From Pseudoxanthomonas sp. (GTDB taxonomy: Bacteria; Pseudomonadota; Gammaproteobacteria; Xanthomonadales; Xanthomonadaceae), in NCBI GenBank assembly GCA_026785795.1, contig JAJAZJ010000222.1:1-6695 (forward strand): DNA of 6,695 nucleotides, given 5' to 3'. Each line of letters begins with the position of its first letter. Position 1 is the first letter of the stretch. The notes under the pieces were generated by a model. That model was not told where the DNA came from. It saw nothing but the letters and a program-made list of their open reading frames with translations, and ran no database searches. Made by a program: the position numbers and the translations under genes. This document shows, one piece after another, positions 1 through 5,983 of the stretch.

Positions 1-400
1 CTTCGGCCGAGGCCATGGCCGCGGTGGGATTGCCCGCGATGAGCGCGGCAGCGGACAGCGTCACTTTTTCCCGATGCCAGCCCCGATGGCGCACGTCCAG
101 GAACAGGCTGTAGACCGCGGTGAAAGCCGGGAACAGGTTCTGCATGACGCCCACCGCATCCTGTTTGGCGGAGAACAGGAAATAGCTCAGCACTATCAGG
201 CTGCCGACGATGCTCATGTACCAGAACAGACGCGGGATCACCGGTCTCCGTGCACGCTTGGAGGCGATGAACTGCACGACCCAGCGCCCGCCGAACATCA
301 GCGCGCCGACCATGCCGATTACCTTCCACGGGGTCATGTGCAGGCCGGTCCAGCCCAGCCACAGGATTTCCTGGTTCATCGGACTGATCATGTCGTTCAC
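1..400 (-). CDS. LAB_N (lipid A biosynthesis N-terminal) domain membrane protein, partial
   Basis: Small integral membrane protein of the LAB_N family (the domain named after the N-terminus of lipid-A-disaccharide synthase), without the catalytic part of LpxB. The 133 visible codons run open to the window edge, so the C-terminus is missing. Visible are hydrophobic segments at about residues 26-37, 60-76 and 84-101, and the family motifs around RWVVQF (39-44), FIASKR (44-49) and FWYMSIVG (59-66). The start is taken as GTG at 400, which overlaps the upstream glycosyltransferase stop as GTGA and has AGGGG 10 nt upstream; ATG at 391 or ATG at 379 are alternatives. Such proteins often sit beside polyprenyl-phosphate glycosyltransferases and ArnT-like enzymes, which suggests a role in handling a lipid-linked sugar at the inner membrane. 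That role is inferred and the biochemical function of stand-alone LAB_N proteins is unclear. Family call firm, start moderately sure. Confidence 0.85.
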   Translation of the reverse strand, partial: MNDMISPMNQEILWLGWTGLHMTPWKVIGMVGALMFGGRWVVQFIASKRARRPVIPRLFWYMSIVGSLIVLSYFLFSAKQDAVGVMQNLFPAFTAVYSLFLDVRHRGWHREKVTLSAAALIAGNPTAAMASAE

Positions 401-1149
401 AGTTCACGTACCCCTGTTTGCCTGCTGCGCTGGATCAGCCAGGCGACGCCGCGCAGGTCGCGCAACCCCACCCAGGCGCGGTCGAGGTTGTTGTACTTGG
501 ACACGCCGGCGCTGCGGCTGCGGTGGTTGACCGGGATGCTGGTCGTCTGCCAGCCGGCGCGCTGCATCAAGGCCGGCAGGTAGCGGTGCATGTGGTCGAA
601 GTAGGGCAGGTCCAGGAACGCGGCGCGCTCGAACAGCTTGATTCCGCAACCGGTGTCGGGGGTGTCGTCGCGCAGCATGCGCGCACGGATGGCGTTGGCC
701 CAGCGCGAGGCCCAGCGCTTGCTGGCGCTGTCCTGGCGCTGCACGCGCCAGCCGGCGAAAAGCCTTACTTGCGCCGGGGCGGCAGCGCGCGCCTGCAGCA
801 GCTTGGGGATATCGGCCGGGTCGTTCTGGCCATCGCCGTCCAGGGTGGCGATCCAGTCCGCGCGCGCGGCCTTGACCCCGGTGCGGATGGCGGTGCTCTG
901 CCCGCTCTGCCGGGCATGCTGCAGCACGCGCAGCTCGGGAACCTCGCGCTTCAGCGCGCCCAGCACGGCCAGGCTGTCGTCAGCGGACTGGTCGTCCACA
1001 TAGACGATCTCAAAGGCCACCCGACCGCGCAACGCAGCGACAATTTCCGCAACCAGCGGCGGTATGTTGTCGCGTTCGTTTAACACGGGCACCACGACCG
1101 AAAGGGCCAGGGTGGAAACGGGGTCAGCGGCTATGTCTTGGTTGGGCAT
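397..1149 (-). CDS. Glycosyltransferase family 2 (dolichyl-phosphate mannose synthase / ArnC-like)
   Basis: Predicted GT-A fold transferase that moves a sugar from a nucleotide sugar to a polyprenyl phosphate on the cytoplasmic face of the inner membrane. From the start at 1149 it has 250 residues. Seen in order: LALSVVVPVLNE (14-25), VDDQS (51-55) for nucleotide binding, DGDGQND (104-110) with the metal-binding acidic residues, TPDTGCGIKLF (163-173) and HRSRSAGVSKYN (209-220), all typical of DPM1/ArnC/GtrB-type enzymes. It lacks the C-terminal transmembrane pair that GtrB and ArnC carry, so it is a single-domain form; the membrane partner may be the LAB_N protein whose start overlaps its stop. 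The start is taken at ATG 1149. An in-frame GTG at 1209 would add 20 unconserved-looking residues, and neither start has a strong Shine-Dalgarno. The sugar and acceptor cannot be told; with a LAB_N neighbour and a ColRS-like system alongside, lipid A or LPS decoration is a reasonable inference. Confidence 0.87.
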   Translation of the reverse strand: MPNQDIAADPVSTLALSVVVPVLNERDNIPPLVAEIVAALRGRVAFEIVYVDDQSADDSLAVLGALKREVPELRVLQHARQSGQSTAIRTGVKAARADWIATLDGDGQNDPADIPKLLQARAAAPAQVRLFAGWRVQRQDSASKRWASRWANAIRARMLRDDTPDTGCGIKLFERAAFLDLPYFDHMHRYLPALMQRAGWQTTSIPVNHRSRSAGVSKYNNLDRAWVGLRDLRGVAWLIQRSRQTGVREL

Positions 1150-1375
1150 CGTGTGGCGAGCAGGGCCATGGATTGTGTCTCTTGGCCGCAGAAGATAGCC
1201 CAAAGCCACGGCGGTAGCGTGTAGGCGCTTTCGTCAGAAAAATGTCGGAATCACGGAGAGAGTGCCGAATCAGGGGGCTCTGGACGCGCAGAGGCTCCGC
1301 TGGGGGCCCCGATCGCGCCGCAGTGGATTATGGTAGCGGCCTGCGGTCACTCACCAACTCCCCGGGACACGCTGC
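1150..1375. promoter_or_regulatory. Divergent intergenic regulatory region between glycosyltransferase and response regulator
   Basis: No gene is evident here. The region must hold promoters for both divergent units. On the minus strand a TATCTT at 1197-1192 could be a -10 for the glycosyltransferase, giving a leader of about 35 nt to ATG 1149; no good -35 stands at the right distance, which would fit an activated promoter. On the plus strand TATGGT at 1329-1334 could be a -10 for the response regulator, again without a clear -35. Both are weak matches. A direct repeat and a TTTC/GAAA palindrome near 1229-1250 are listed separately. Confidence 0.4.
1233..1250. promoter_or_regulatory. Candidate OmpR-family response-regulator site (direct repeat, 11-bp period)
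   Basis: GTCAGAA at 1233-1239 recurs as GTCGGAA at 1244-1250, one helical turn (11 bp) apart, the usual geometry for dimers of OmpR/PhoB-family regulators. The first copy overlaps an inverted repeat TTTC-4-GAAA at 1229-1240 and, read on the minus strand, carries a TTTTTC tract (1242-1237). It lies about 58 bp upstream of the predicted start of glycosyltransferase transcription, a normal position for an activator. Assignment to the neighbouring regulator is inference. Confidence 0.35.
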
Positions 1376-2074
1376 ATGCGGCTGCTGCTGATCGAAGACA
1401 ACCAAAGCCTGGTCGCGAACCTGTTCGACTACTTCGAGGCGCGCGGGCACACCGTGGATGCCGCGCCCGACGGGATCACCGGCCTGCACCTGGCCACCAC
1501 CCAGGCCTACGATGTCCTGCTGCTGGACTGGATGCTGCCGCGCATGGACGGACGCGAGGTGCTGCGCAGGCTGCGCGAGGAACACGGCAGCAGCCTGCCG
1601 GTGATCATGCTCACCGCACGCGACGAGCTGCCGGACAAGATCGCCGGTTTTCGCGCCGGGGCCGATGACTACCTGACCAAGCCGTTCGCCCTGCCCGAAC
1701 TCGAGGTGCGCCTGGAGGCGCTGCTGGCGCGCGCCTCCGGCCGCAACCGCGAGCGGGTGCTGCAGGTGGAGGACCTGCGCCTGGACCTGGCCACGCTGGA
1801 GGCAAGCCGCGCCGGCCAGGCGCTGCATCTGTACCCCGCCTGCCGCAAGCTGCTGGAAACCCTGATGCAGGCCAGCCCCGCCGCGGTCACCCGCGAACGC
1901 CTGGAACACGCGCTGTGGGGCGACGACCCGCCCCAGGGCGACATGCTGCGCTCGCATATCTATGAGCTGCGGCGCAGCGTGGACGGCCCGTTCCCGCTGA
2001 AGCTGATCCACACCCTGCCCCGGGTCGGGTATCGCCTGGCCGTAGTCCCGAGGGAAACCCAGGATGCAGCCTAG
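1376..2074 (+). CDS. colR: OmpR-family response regulator, ColR-like
   Basis: Cytoplasmic two-component regulator of 232 residues, a normal length for the OmpR/PhoB class. The receiver domain spans about 1-118, with the acidic pocket E7-D8, phospho-acceptor D51 (LLLDWMLP), switch T80 (IMLTARD) and K102 (TKPF). A winged-helix DNA-binding domain spans about 128-225, with the typical LRSHIYELRRSVD and HTLPRVGYRLA segments; these and the WGDDPPQGD loop resemble Pseudomonas and Xanthomonas ColR more than PmrA or PhoP. A modest Shine-Dalgarno (CGGGA, 1363-1367) lies 8 nt before the ATG. Its end overlaps the kinase start by 11 bp, so the two are co-transcribed and probably translationally coupled. 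It likely binds promoters of envelope genes, perhaps including the divergent glycosyltransferase. The family is certain; the ColR name rests on resemblance judged by eye and on the sensor's ExxE motif. Confidence 0.9.
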   Translation: MRLLLIEDNQSLVANLFDYFEARGHTVDAAPDGITGLHLATTQAYDVLLLDWMLPRMDGREVLRRLREEHGSSLPVIMLTARDELPDKIAGFRAGADDYLTKPFALPELEVRLEALLARASGRNRERVLQVEDLRLDLATLEASRAGQALHLYPACRKLLETLMQASPAAVTRERLEHALWGDDPPQGDMLRSHIYELRRSVDGPFPLKLIHTLPRVGYRLAVVPRETQDAA

Positions 2075-3350
2075 GCAGTCGCTGCAGCGGCGGATACTGC
2101 AGTGGCTGGTGCTGTATGCCGTGCTGCTTTCTGCCGCCGTGCTGGCGGGCGGCTACATCATCCATGAGCGGGTCGAGCACCTGGCCTGGGAATCGCTGCT
2201 GCGCGCCGAGCTGGATTACCACGCGCAGCGCGCCCAGAACACTGCGGACTACGTATGGCAGGACAGCGACACCCTGCGACTTTTCGGGGCTGCCGGCACG
2301 CCGGCGCTCCCGGATGCGCTGCAGGCGCTGCCCGCCGGGCTGCACGACAACCTGTCGCTGGATGGCGTGAACAGCGTGGCCCTGGTGGACCAGCTCAACG
2401 GTGAACCGGTGGCGATGGCCCTGGACCTGACCCGCTTCGAGGGCGTGGAGGGTGCGGCCACGACGGCAGTAGCCGCCGGCACCATCGTGCTGATCCTGAT
2501 CCTGGGGCTGCTGGTGATGTGGCGCCTGGGCCGCGCCATCCAGCCGCTGGCGATACTGGCCCAGCAGGTGCAGACGCTGGATCCGGACGCCTCGGGCCAG
2601 CGCGTCCACGCCGACGCCGACGCCACTGCGGAAGTGGCGGTGATCGCCGATGCCTTCAATGACTACCTGGAGCGCAATGCGCGCTACGTAGAACGCGAAC
2701 ACGCGTTCATTGCCAGCGCCAGCCATGAGCTGCGCACGCCGATCGCGGTGATCGCCGGCGCAGCGGAGCTGGTGCTGGACCGGGCCGACCTGCCCGCGGC
2801 CGCACGCATGCAGGTGCAGCGCATCGGCCGCACCGCGCGCAACGTGGAGCCGCTACTGGCAGTGCTGCTGGTGCTGGCCAAGGACCCGGCGCGGATCACC
2901 GCAGGCAGCGAGGCGCTGGCCCTGCACGAGCTGCTGCCGGAAATCGTCGAGGACCACCGCCAGCTCACCCGCCACAAGGACCTGCGCCTGGTGCTGGACA
3001 CGCTGCCCGCCTGCACCATCGTCGCGCCGGTGACCATGGTCCAGGCCGCGGTGGGCAACCTGCTGCGCAACGCCATCGAGAACAGCGACAGCGGTGAAGT
3101 CCACATCCGCCTGATGACGGACGCCACAGTGGTGATCGAAGACCCCGGCCACGGCATGTCGCCCGAACAGATCAGCACGCTCTATGCCCGGGTCGCCCGC
3201 GAGGGGCGCGACGGCGGCGGCATCGGCCTGGACCTGATCGCGCGCCTGTGCGAACACCTGGGCTGGGGCCTGGAGTTTTCGTCGGTGCCGGGCCGCGGCA
3301 CGCGCGCCACCCTGCGCCTGGATGCAAGCGCCGGACCGACAGCCGCCTGA
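2064..3350 (+). CDS. colS: Sensor histidine kinase, ColS-like
   Basis: Inner-membrane sensor kinase of 428 residues that should phosphorylate the regulator encoded just upstream. In order: a first membrane helix at about 14-33, a periplasmic loop at about 34-134, a second helix at about 135-153, a HAMP-like linker, the dimerisation domain with phospho-acceptor H221 (SHELRTP, 220-226), and an HATPase domain with N332/N336 (NLLRNAIEN), D360-P-G-H-G (G1 box) and GGGIGL (384-389, G2 box). All catalytic boxes are intact. The periplasmic loop has HERVEH (34-39) next to helix 1 and ExxE (E126, E129) next to helix 2. An ExxE motif is known in Pseudomonas ColS, which responds to excess zinc and ferric iron, so metal sensing is a plausible role here but is inferred. 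The start at ATG 2064 has AGGGA at 2051-2055 as ribosome binding site and overlaps the regulator's stop codon region by 11 bp. PmrB- or QseC-like naming is a less likely alternative. Confidence 0.88.
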   Translation: MQPRQSLQRRILQWLVLYAVLLSAAVLAGGYIIHERVEHLAWESLLRAELDYHAQRAQNTADYVWQDSDTLRLFGAAGTPALPDALQALPAGLHDNLSLDGVNSVALVDQLNGEPVAMALDLTRFEGVEGAATTAVAAGTIVLILILGLLVMWRLGRAIQPLAILAQQVQTLDPDASGQRVHADADATAEVAVIADAFNDYLERNARYVEREHAFIASASHELRTPIAVIAGAAELVLDRADLPAAARMQVQRIGRTARNVEPLLAVLLVLAKDPARITAGSEALALHELLPEIVEDHRQLTRHKDLRLVLDTLPACTIVAPVTMVQAAVGNLLRNAIENSDSGEVHIRLMTDATVVIEDPGHGMSPEQISTLYARVAREGRDGGGIGLDLIARLCEHLGWGLEFSSVPGRGTRATLRLDASAGPTAA

Positions 3351-3478
3351 TCCAGGCCCGCGGCCGCGCGACTGCAGGGAACCGTCCCGGGATTGATGGG
3401 GGTCGGCATTCACGCCGGTTTTCCTGTCCGGTCTGCTCGCGACCAGGCGCATCCGGGGGTCGCCAAACTGAACAGAAC

Positions 3479-3494
3479 GGCCCGCAAGCGGGCC
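3479..3494. terminator. GC-rich hairpin after the kinase gene, no T-run
   Basis: GGCCCGC and GCGGGCC form a perfect 7-bp stem with a 2-nt gap (likely a 6-bp stem with a 4-nt loop in RNA), 128 bp after the kinase stop. No T-run follows, so it is at best a weak or factor-dependent terminator and may simply be leader structure. Confidence 0.3.
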
Positions 3495-3798
3495 TGCAGC
3501 GGCGATTGCGGTGCATCGCGCCCTGACGGGCCGCCCAATCGGTTACCCTACGCGCCGTCTGCAAGCGGCCGTCCGTTTCCCATCGGGATCGCCGGCGCCT
3601 CAGGTCTTCATGGCTTCGCTGCCTGGACCGATGCGCCCGCCCCCACTCCGACGCCATTCGCCTTGCAGGTACGGCCACGCCGCTTTGGTGCCGGCCGCCT
3701 TCATTCCTCGCAGCGCGGTTCATCGGGAACGCTTCGGGTAATACCTCGATCACTTTTGATCTCCTGACGTCCGCGCGTTTGCGTGGGCGCCTGGGTTC

Positions 3799-3812
3799 AT
3801 TTCGATCGAAAT
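3799..3812. promoter_or_regulatory. 14-bp perfect palindrome directly before the helicase ribosome binding site
   Basis: ATTTCGATCGAAAT is self-complementary over all 14 bases and ends 2 nt before the ribosome binding site TGGAG (3815-3819) and 16 nt before ATG 3829. As DNA it could be an operator for a dimeric regulator; as RNA it can fold into a 5-bp stem with a GATC loop next to the ribosome binding site. Function is not known. Confidence 0.45.
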
Positions 3813-3828
3813 ACTGGAGCTTCATCGC

Positions 3829-5193
3829 ATGTCTTTTGAAAACCTCGGGCTTTCGCCCTTCCTGCTGCGTGCCCTGAAAGAACAGGGCTACGACACCCCC
3901 ACCCCCATCCAGACCCAGGCCATTCCCCTGGCCCTGGCCGGCCACGACCTGATGGCCGGCGCGCAGACCGGCACCGGCAAGACCGCTGCGTTCGGCCTGC
4001 CGCTGCTGCAGCACCTGGGCACTTCGCCGCAGGCGGTCAGCGGCGTGCGCAAGCCGCGTGCGCTGATCCTGGCCCCGACCCGCGAACTGGCGGTGCAGGT
4101 GCACGACAGCCTGCGCGACTACAGCAAGTACCTGCGCATCCCCAGCACCACCATCTACGGCGGCGCCGGCATGGGCCCGCAGCAGGACGCGCTGCGTCGT
4201 GGCGTGGACCTGATCGTGGCCACCCCGGGCCGGCTGATCGACCACATGGACCGCCGCAACGTGGACCTGTCGGGCATCGAGATCCTGGTCCTGGACGAAG
4301 CCGACCGCATGCTCGACATGGGCTTCCTGCCCGCGATCAAGCGCATCCTGGCCAAGCTGCCCAAGCAGAACCGGCAGACGCTGCTGTTCTCGGCGACCTT
4401 CATCGACAGCATCAAGCAGCTGGCGATGGAGTTCATGCACGAGCCCAAGCAGATCCAGATCACGCCCAGCAACACCGTTGTGGACACCATCAGCCACCGC
4501 GTGCACCCGGTCGACGGCACCCGCAAGCGCGAGCTGCTGCTGCACATTCTGGCCACGGATTCACGCAAGCAGACCCTGGTGTTCGGCCGCACCAAGCACG
4601 GCTGCGACAAGCTGACCAAGTACCTGGAGCAGTCCGGCATCAAGGTCGCGGCGATCCACGGCAACAAGAGCCAGGGTGCGCGCCTGCGCGCGCTGAAGGA
4701 CTTCAAGGCCGGCCGCATCAACGTGCTGGTGGCCACCGATATCGCCGCGCGCGGCATCGACATCGAGCAGCTGCCGATGGTGATCAACTTCGACCTGCCG
4801 ATGGTCGCCGAGGACTACGTGCACCGCATCGGCCGTACCGGCCGCAACGGCGCGCAGGGCGAGGCGATCTCGCTGGTCGCGCAGGACGAAGCCAAGCTGC
4901 TGCGTGCGATCACCCGCATGCTCAAGCAAGACGTGGAAATCCGCGACGTGCCCGGTTTCGAGCCGATGCGCCCGATCCGCTGGGGCAACGACAATCCGCC
5001 CAATGAGCGTCCGGGCGGCAACAACGCCCCGCGCCGCGCCAGCACCGCACGCCGCCCGCATTCCGATGCGCCGCGCCATGCGCATGCCGGGCCGAAGCAG
5101 CGTAGCGGCGGCGGCAATCCCGGCGGTGCCGGTCAGCGCGACGGTGCACGCAGCCCGAACCCGTACCGCCAGGGCGCGCGTCCGACGCGTTGA
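3829..5193 (+). CDS. rhlE: DEAD-box ATP-dependent RNA helicase, RhlE-type
   Basis: Cytoplasmic ATP-dependent RNA unwinding enzyme of 454 residues with a complete helicase core. Seen in order: upstream aromatic F3, Q motif ([10 protein letters not shown]28), motif I AQTGTGKT (45-52), Ia PTREL (83-87), GG (111-112), Ib TPGR (132-135), II DEAD (156-159), III SAT (188-190), IV LVFGRTK (250-256), [11 protein letters not shown] (302-311) and [10 protein letters not shown] (332-339). No motif is damaged. Residues from about 385 to the end are a basic Gly/Arg/Pro/Asn-rich disordered tail, as in RhlE proteins, which use such tails for RNA binding, rRNA or ribosome work and RNase E contacts. The TGGAG ribosome binding site (3815-3819) supports the ATG at 3829. 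The gene stands alone, with a long upstream leader and its own terminator. RhlE is favoured over SrmB, RhlB or DbpA from the N-terminal [10 protein letters not shown] and the tail; the exact orthologue (RhlE1 or RhlE2 type) is open. Confidence 0.93.
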   Translation: MSFENLGLSPFLLRALKEQGYDTPTPIQTQAIPLALAGHDLMAGAQTGTGKTAAFGLPLLQHLGTSPQAVSGVRKPRALILAPTRELAVQVHDSLRDYSKYLRIPSTTIYGGAGMGPQQDALRRGVDLIVATPGRLIDHMDRRNVDLSGIEILVLDEADRMLDMGFLPAIKRILAKLPKQNRQTLLFSATFIDSIKQLAMEFMHEPKQIQITPSNTVVDTISHRVHPVDGTRKRELLLHILATDSRKQTLVFGRTKHGCDKLTKYLEQSGIKVAAIHGNKSQGARLRALKDFKAGRINVLVATDIAARGIDIEQLPMVINFDLPMVAEDYVHRIGRTGRNGAQGEAISLVAQDEAKLLRAITRMLKQDVEIRDVPGFEPMRPIRWGNDNPPNERPGGNNAPRRASTARRPHSDAPRHAHAGPKQRSGGGNPGGAGQRDGARSPNPYRQGARPTR

Positions 5194-5222
5194 ATGCGGT
5201 CAGCGGCAAGCGTTTGTGACAG

Positions 5223-5248
5223 GGCTGGCCTTCGGGCCAGCCTTTTTT
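5223..5248 (+). terminator. Intrinsic terminator of the helicase gene
   Basis: GGCTGGCC and GGCCAGCC pair perfectly over 8 bp around a stable TTCG tetraloop and are followed at once by six T residues (5243-5248). It lies 29 bp after the helicase stop. Confidence 0.95.
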
Positions 5249-5282
5249 GTCGGTCAACTGAAGACGCAGAGAAAAAAGCTGC

Positions 5283-5310
5283 CGTCATCCCGGCTAAAGA
5301 CGGGATGACG
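5283..5310. repeat. REP-like palindrome, CGTCATCCCG arms
   Basis: Perfect 10-bp inverted repeat, CGTCATCCCG and CGGGATGACG, around an 8-nt loop. Near-identical hairpins with CGTCAT(T)CCCG arms are scattered in intergenic DNA of many Proteobacteria, including Xanthomonads. It is followed 9 bp later by the 12-bp palindrome AAGTCGCGACTT (5320-5331), whose AAGTCGCGA core recurs in the REP copies near 6530 and 6650. No coding signal is seen between 5249 and 5405. Confidence 0.7.
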
Positions 5311-5382
5311 ACCCAAAGGAAGTCGCGACTTGAAGGCAGTGACGCCTGAAACCGGCGATCTTCAAAAGCGCGTACCCCACAA

Positions 5383-5411
5383 TTTCCGCACTCCTTTTTC
5401 CAACCTACAAT
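5383..5411 (+). promoter_or_regulatory. Predicted queD promoter, placed for a leaderless transcript
   Basis: TACAAT (5406-5411) matches the -10 consensus at five of six positions; TTTCCG (5383-5388), 17 bp upstream, is a poor -35. Transcription would begin about 7 bp after the -10, at 5418-5419, which is the A of the ATG at 5419. No Shine-Dalgarno precedes either ATG, as expected for a leaderless message. Confidence 0.55.
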
Positions 5412-5418
5412 GCCCCCC

Positions 5419-5772
5419 ATGGACATCTTCAAGGTCTTCACCCTGGAAGCCGCGCACCGGCTGCCCAACGTGCCACCCGGGCACAAGTGCGCGCGCGTGC
5501 ACGGGCATTCGTTCCGGATCGAGCTGCATGTGGCCGGCGAACCCGGCGCAGACAGCGGCTGGGTGATGGACTTCGGCGACATCAAGGCCGCGTTCAATCC
5601 GCTCTACGAGCAGCTGGACCACCACTACCTCAACGACATCGAGGGGCTGGACAACCCCACCAGCGAGCGACTGGCGATCTGGATCTGGGACCGGCTCAAG
5701 CCGAGCCTGCCCGCCCTTTCCGAAATCGTGGTCCACGAAACCTGCACCTCCGGCTGCCGCTACCGCGGCTGA
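5419..5772 (+). CDS. queD: 6-carboxy-5,6,7,8-tetrahydropterin synthase QueD
   Basis: Cytoplasmic zinc enzyme that converts 7,8-dihydroneopterin triphosphate to 6-carboxytetrahydropterin, the step after GTP cyclohydrolase I in making preQ0 and the tRNA base queuosine. Counted from ATG 5419 it has 117 residues, the usual length. Zinc ligands are H13 (EAAHRL), H28 and H30 (VHGHSF); C24 ([10 protein letters not shown]) is the catalytic cysteine, D67-H68 (LDHHYLND) complete the relay and E107 (HETCTSGC) binds the pterin. The [12 protein letters not shown] and [11 protein letters not shown] segments closely follow E. coli QueD as remembered, which favours QueD over eukaryotic-type pyruvoyl-tetrahydropterin synthase. 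An in-frame ATG at 5410 would add three residues (MPP), but it lies on the predicted -10 box and has no ribosome binding site, so 5419 is preferred. No other queuosine gene is in the window. A REP-type inverted repeat begins 33 bp after the stop. Confidence 0.94.
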   Translation: MDIFKVFTLEAAHRLPNVPPGHKCARVHGHSFRIELHVAGEPGADSGWVMDFGDIKAAFNPLYEQLDHHYLNDIEGLDNPTSERLAIWIWDRLKPSLPALSEIVVHETCTSGCRYRG

Positions 5773-5805
5773 GCTTTCCCCGGGTTCGGATCTCCCAGAG
5801 CCCTT

Positions 5806-5883
5806 GTAGGAGCGCCCCATGGGCGCGAGCTCTTCGATCAGCGACCTTCAGGGAAAGAGCTCGCGCCCATGGGGCGCTCCTAC
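5806..5883. repeat. REP doublet: 29-bp perfect inverted repeat (GTAG-headed)
   Basis: Two copies of a GTAGGAGCGCCCCATGGG-type unit face each other: 5806-5834 and 5855-5883 are exact reverse complements over 29 bp, around a 20-nt spacer. Each arm itself contains a smaller hairpin, GCGCCC-CAT-GGGCGC, and starts outside with GTAG. This is the layout of REP/BIME elements of the GTAG-headed family reported in Stenotrophomonas and relatives, which are mobilised by RAYT (REP-associated tyrosine) transposases. It lies between queD and the phasin gene and, when transcribed, would form a very strong hairpin that could end or protect the queD message; no T-run follows. The transposase is not in the window. 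Confidence 0.88.
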
Positions 5884-5954
5884 CGAGGGGACTTGTGCAA
5901 ACCACTGATTCTAAACGGATCCTGACCGTTGGTCGGCGGGCCATACGCCACATG

Positions 5955-5983
5955 TTGCGTCGCACCAAAAGACTCTGTATGCT
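5955..5983 (+). promoter_or_regulatory. Sigma-70-type promoter of the phasin gene
   Basis: TTGCGT (5955-5960) and TATGCT (5978-5983) are separated by the ideal 17 bp. Transcription would begin near 5990, giving a leader of about 34 nt with a good ribosome binding site AGGAG (6012-6016) 7 nt before ATG 6024. Confidence 0.7.

Larger units (their letters stand above)
3351..3828 (+). promoter_or_regulatory. 478-bp gene-free stretch: probable long 5' leader of the helicase gene
   Basis: No convincing gene is present: open frames here (3393-3767 and 3511-3741) have no ribosome binding site and translate to low-complexity, Arg/Pro/Ala-rich sequence without a recognisable domain. A GC hairpin (3479-3494) follows the kinase gene, and two AT-richer palindromes (3748-3761 and 3799-3812) stand close to the helicase start. 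A weak promoter-like pair, CTGACG (3523-3528) and TACCCT (3544-3549), has only a 15-bp spacer, so the transcription start is not established. Long structured leaders are known for DEAD-box helicase and cold-shock genes such as csdA/deaD; that this is one is inference. Confidence 0.4.

Noticed and set aside
418..1083. 221-codon plus-strand frame opposite the glycosyltransferase
   Set aside because: The minus strand encodes clear GT2 motifs; the plus-strand translation is Ala/Gly/Val-rich with no family likeness.
1887..2726. 279-codon minus-strand frame opposite the regulator and kinase genes
   Set aside because: It lies opposite well-conserved two-component genes, has no domain and low-complexity composition.
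3523..3549. Helicase promoter CTGACG / TACCCT
   Set aside because: The spacer is 15 bp and both boxes are imperfect, so it is mentioned with the leader only and not called as a promoter.
3393..3767. Possible 124-residue protein in the helicase leader
   Set aside because: No ribosome binding site and no recognisable domain; composition is typical of noncoding GC-rich DNA. Conservation could reverse this.
3172..4545. 457-codon open frame on the minus strand, opposite the helicase gene
   Set aside because: It is antisense to an intact RhlE core with all motifs; the translation is Gln/Arg/Ala-rich without a domain, as expected from GC-rich shadow frames.
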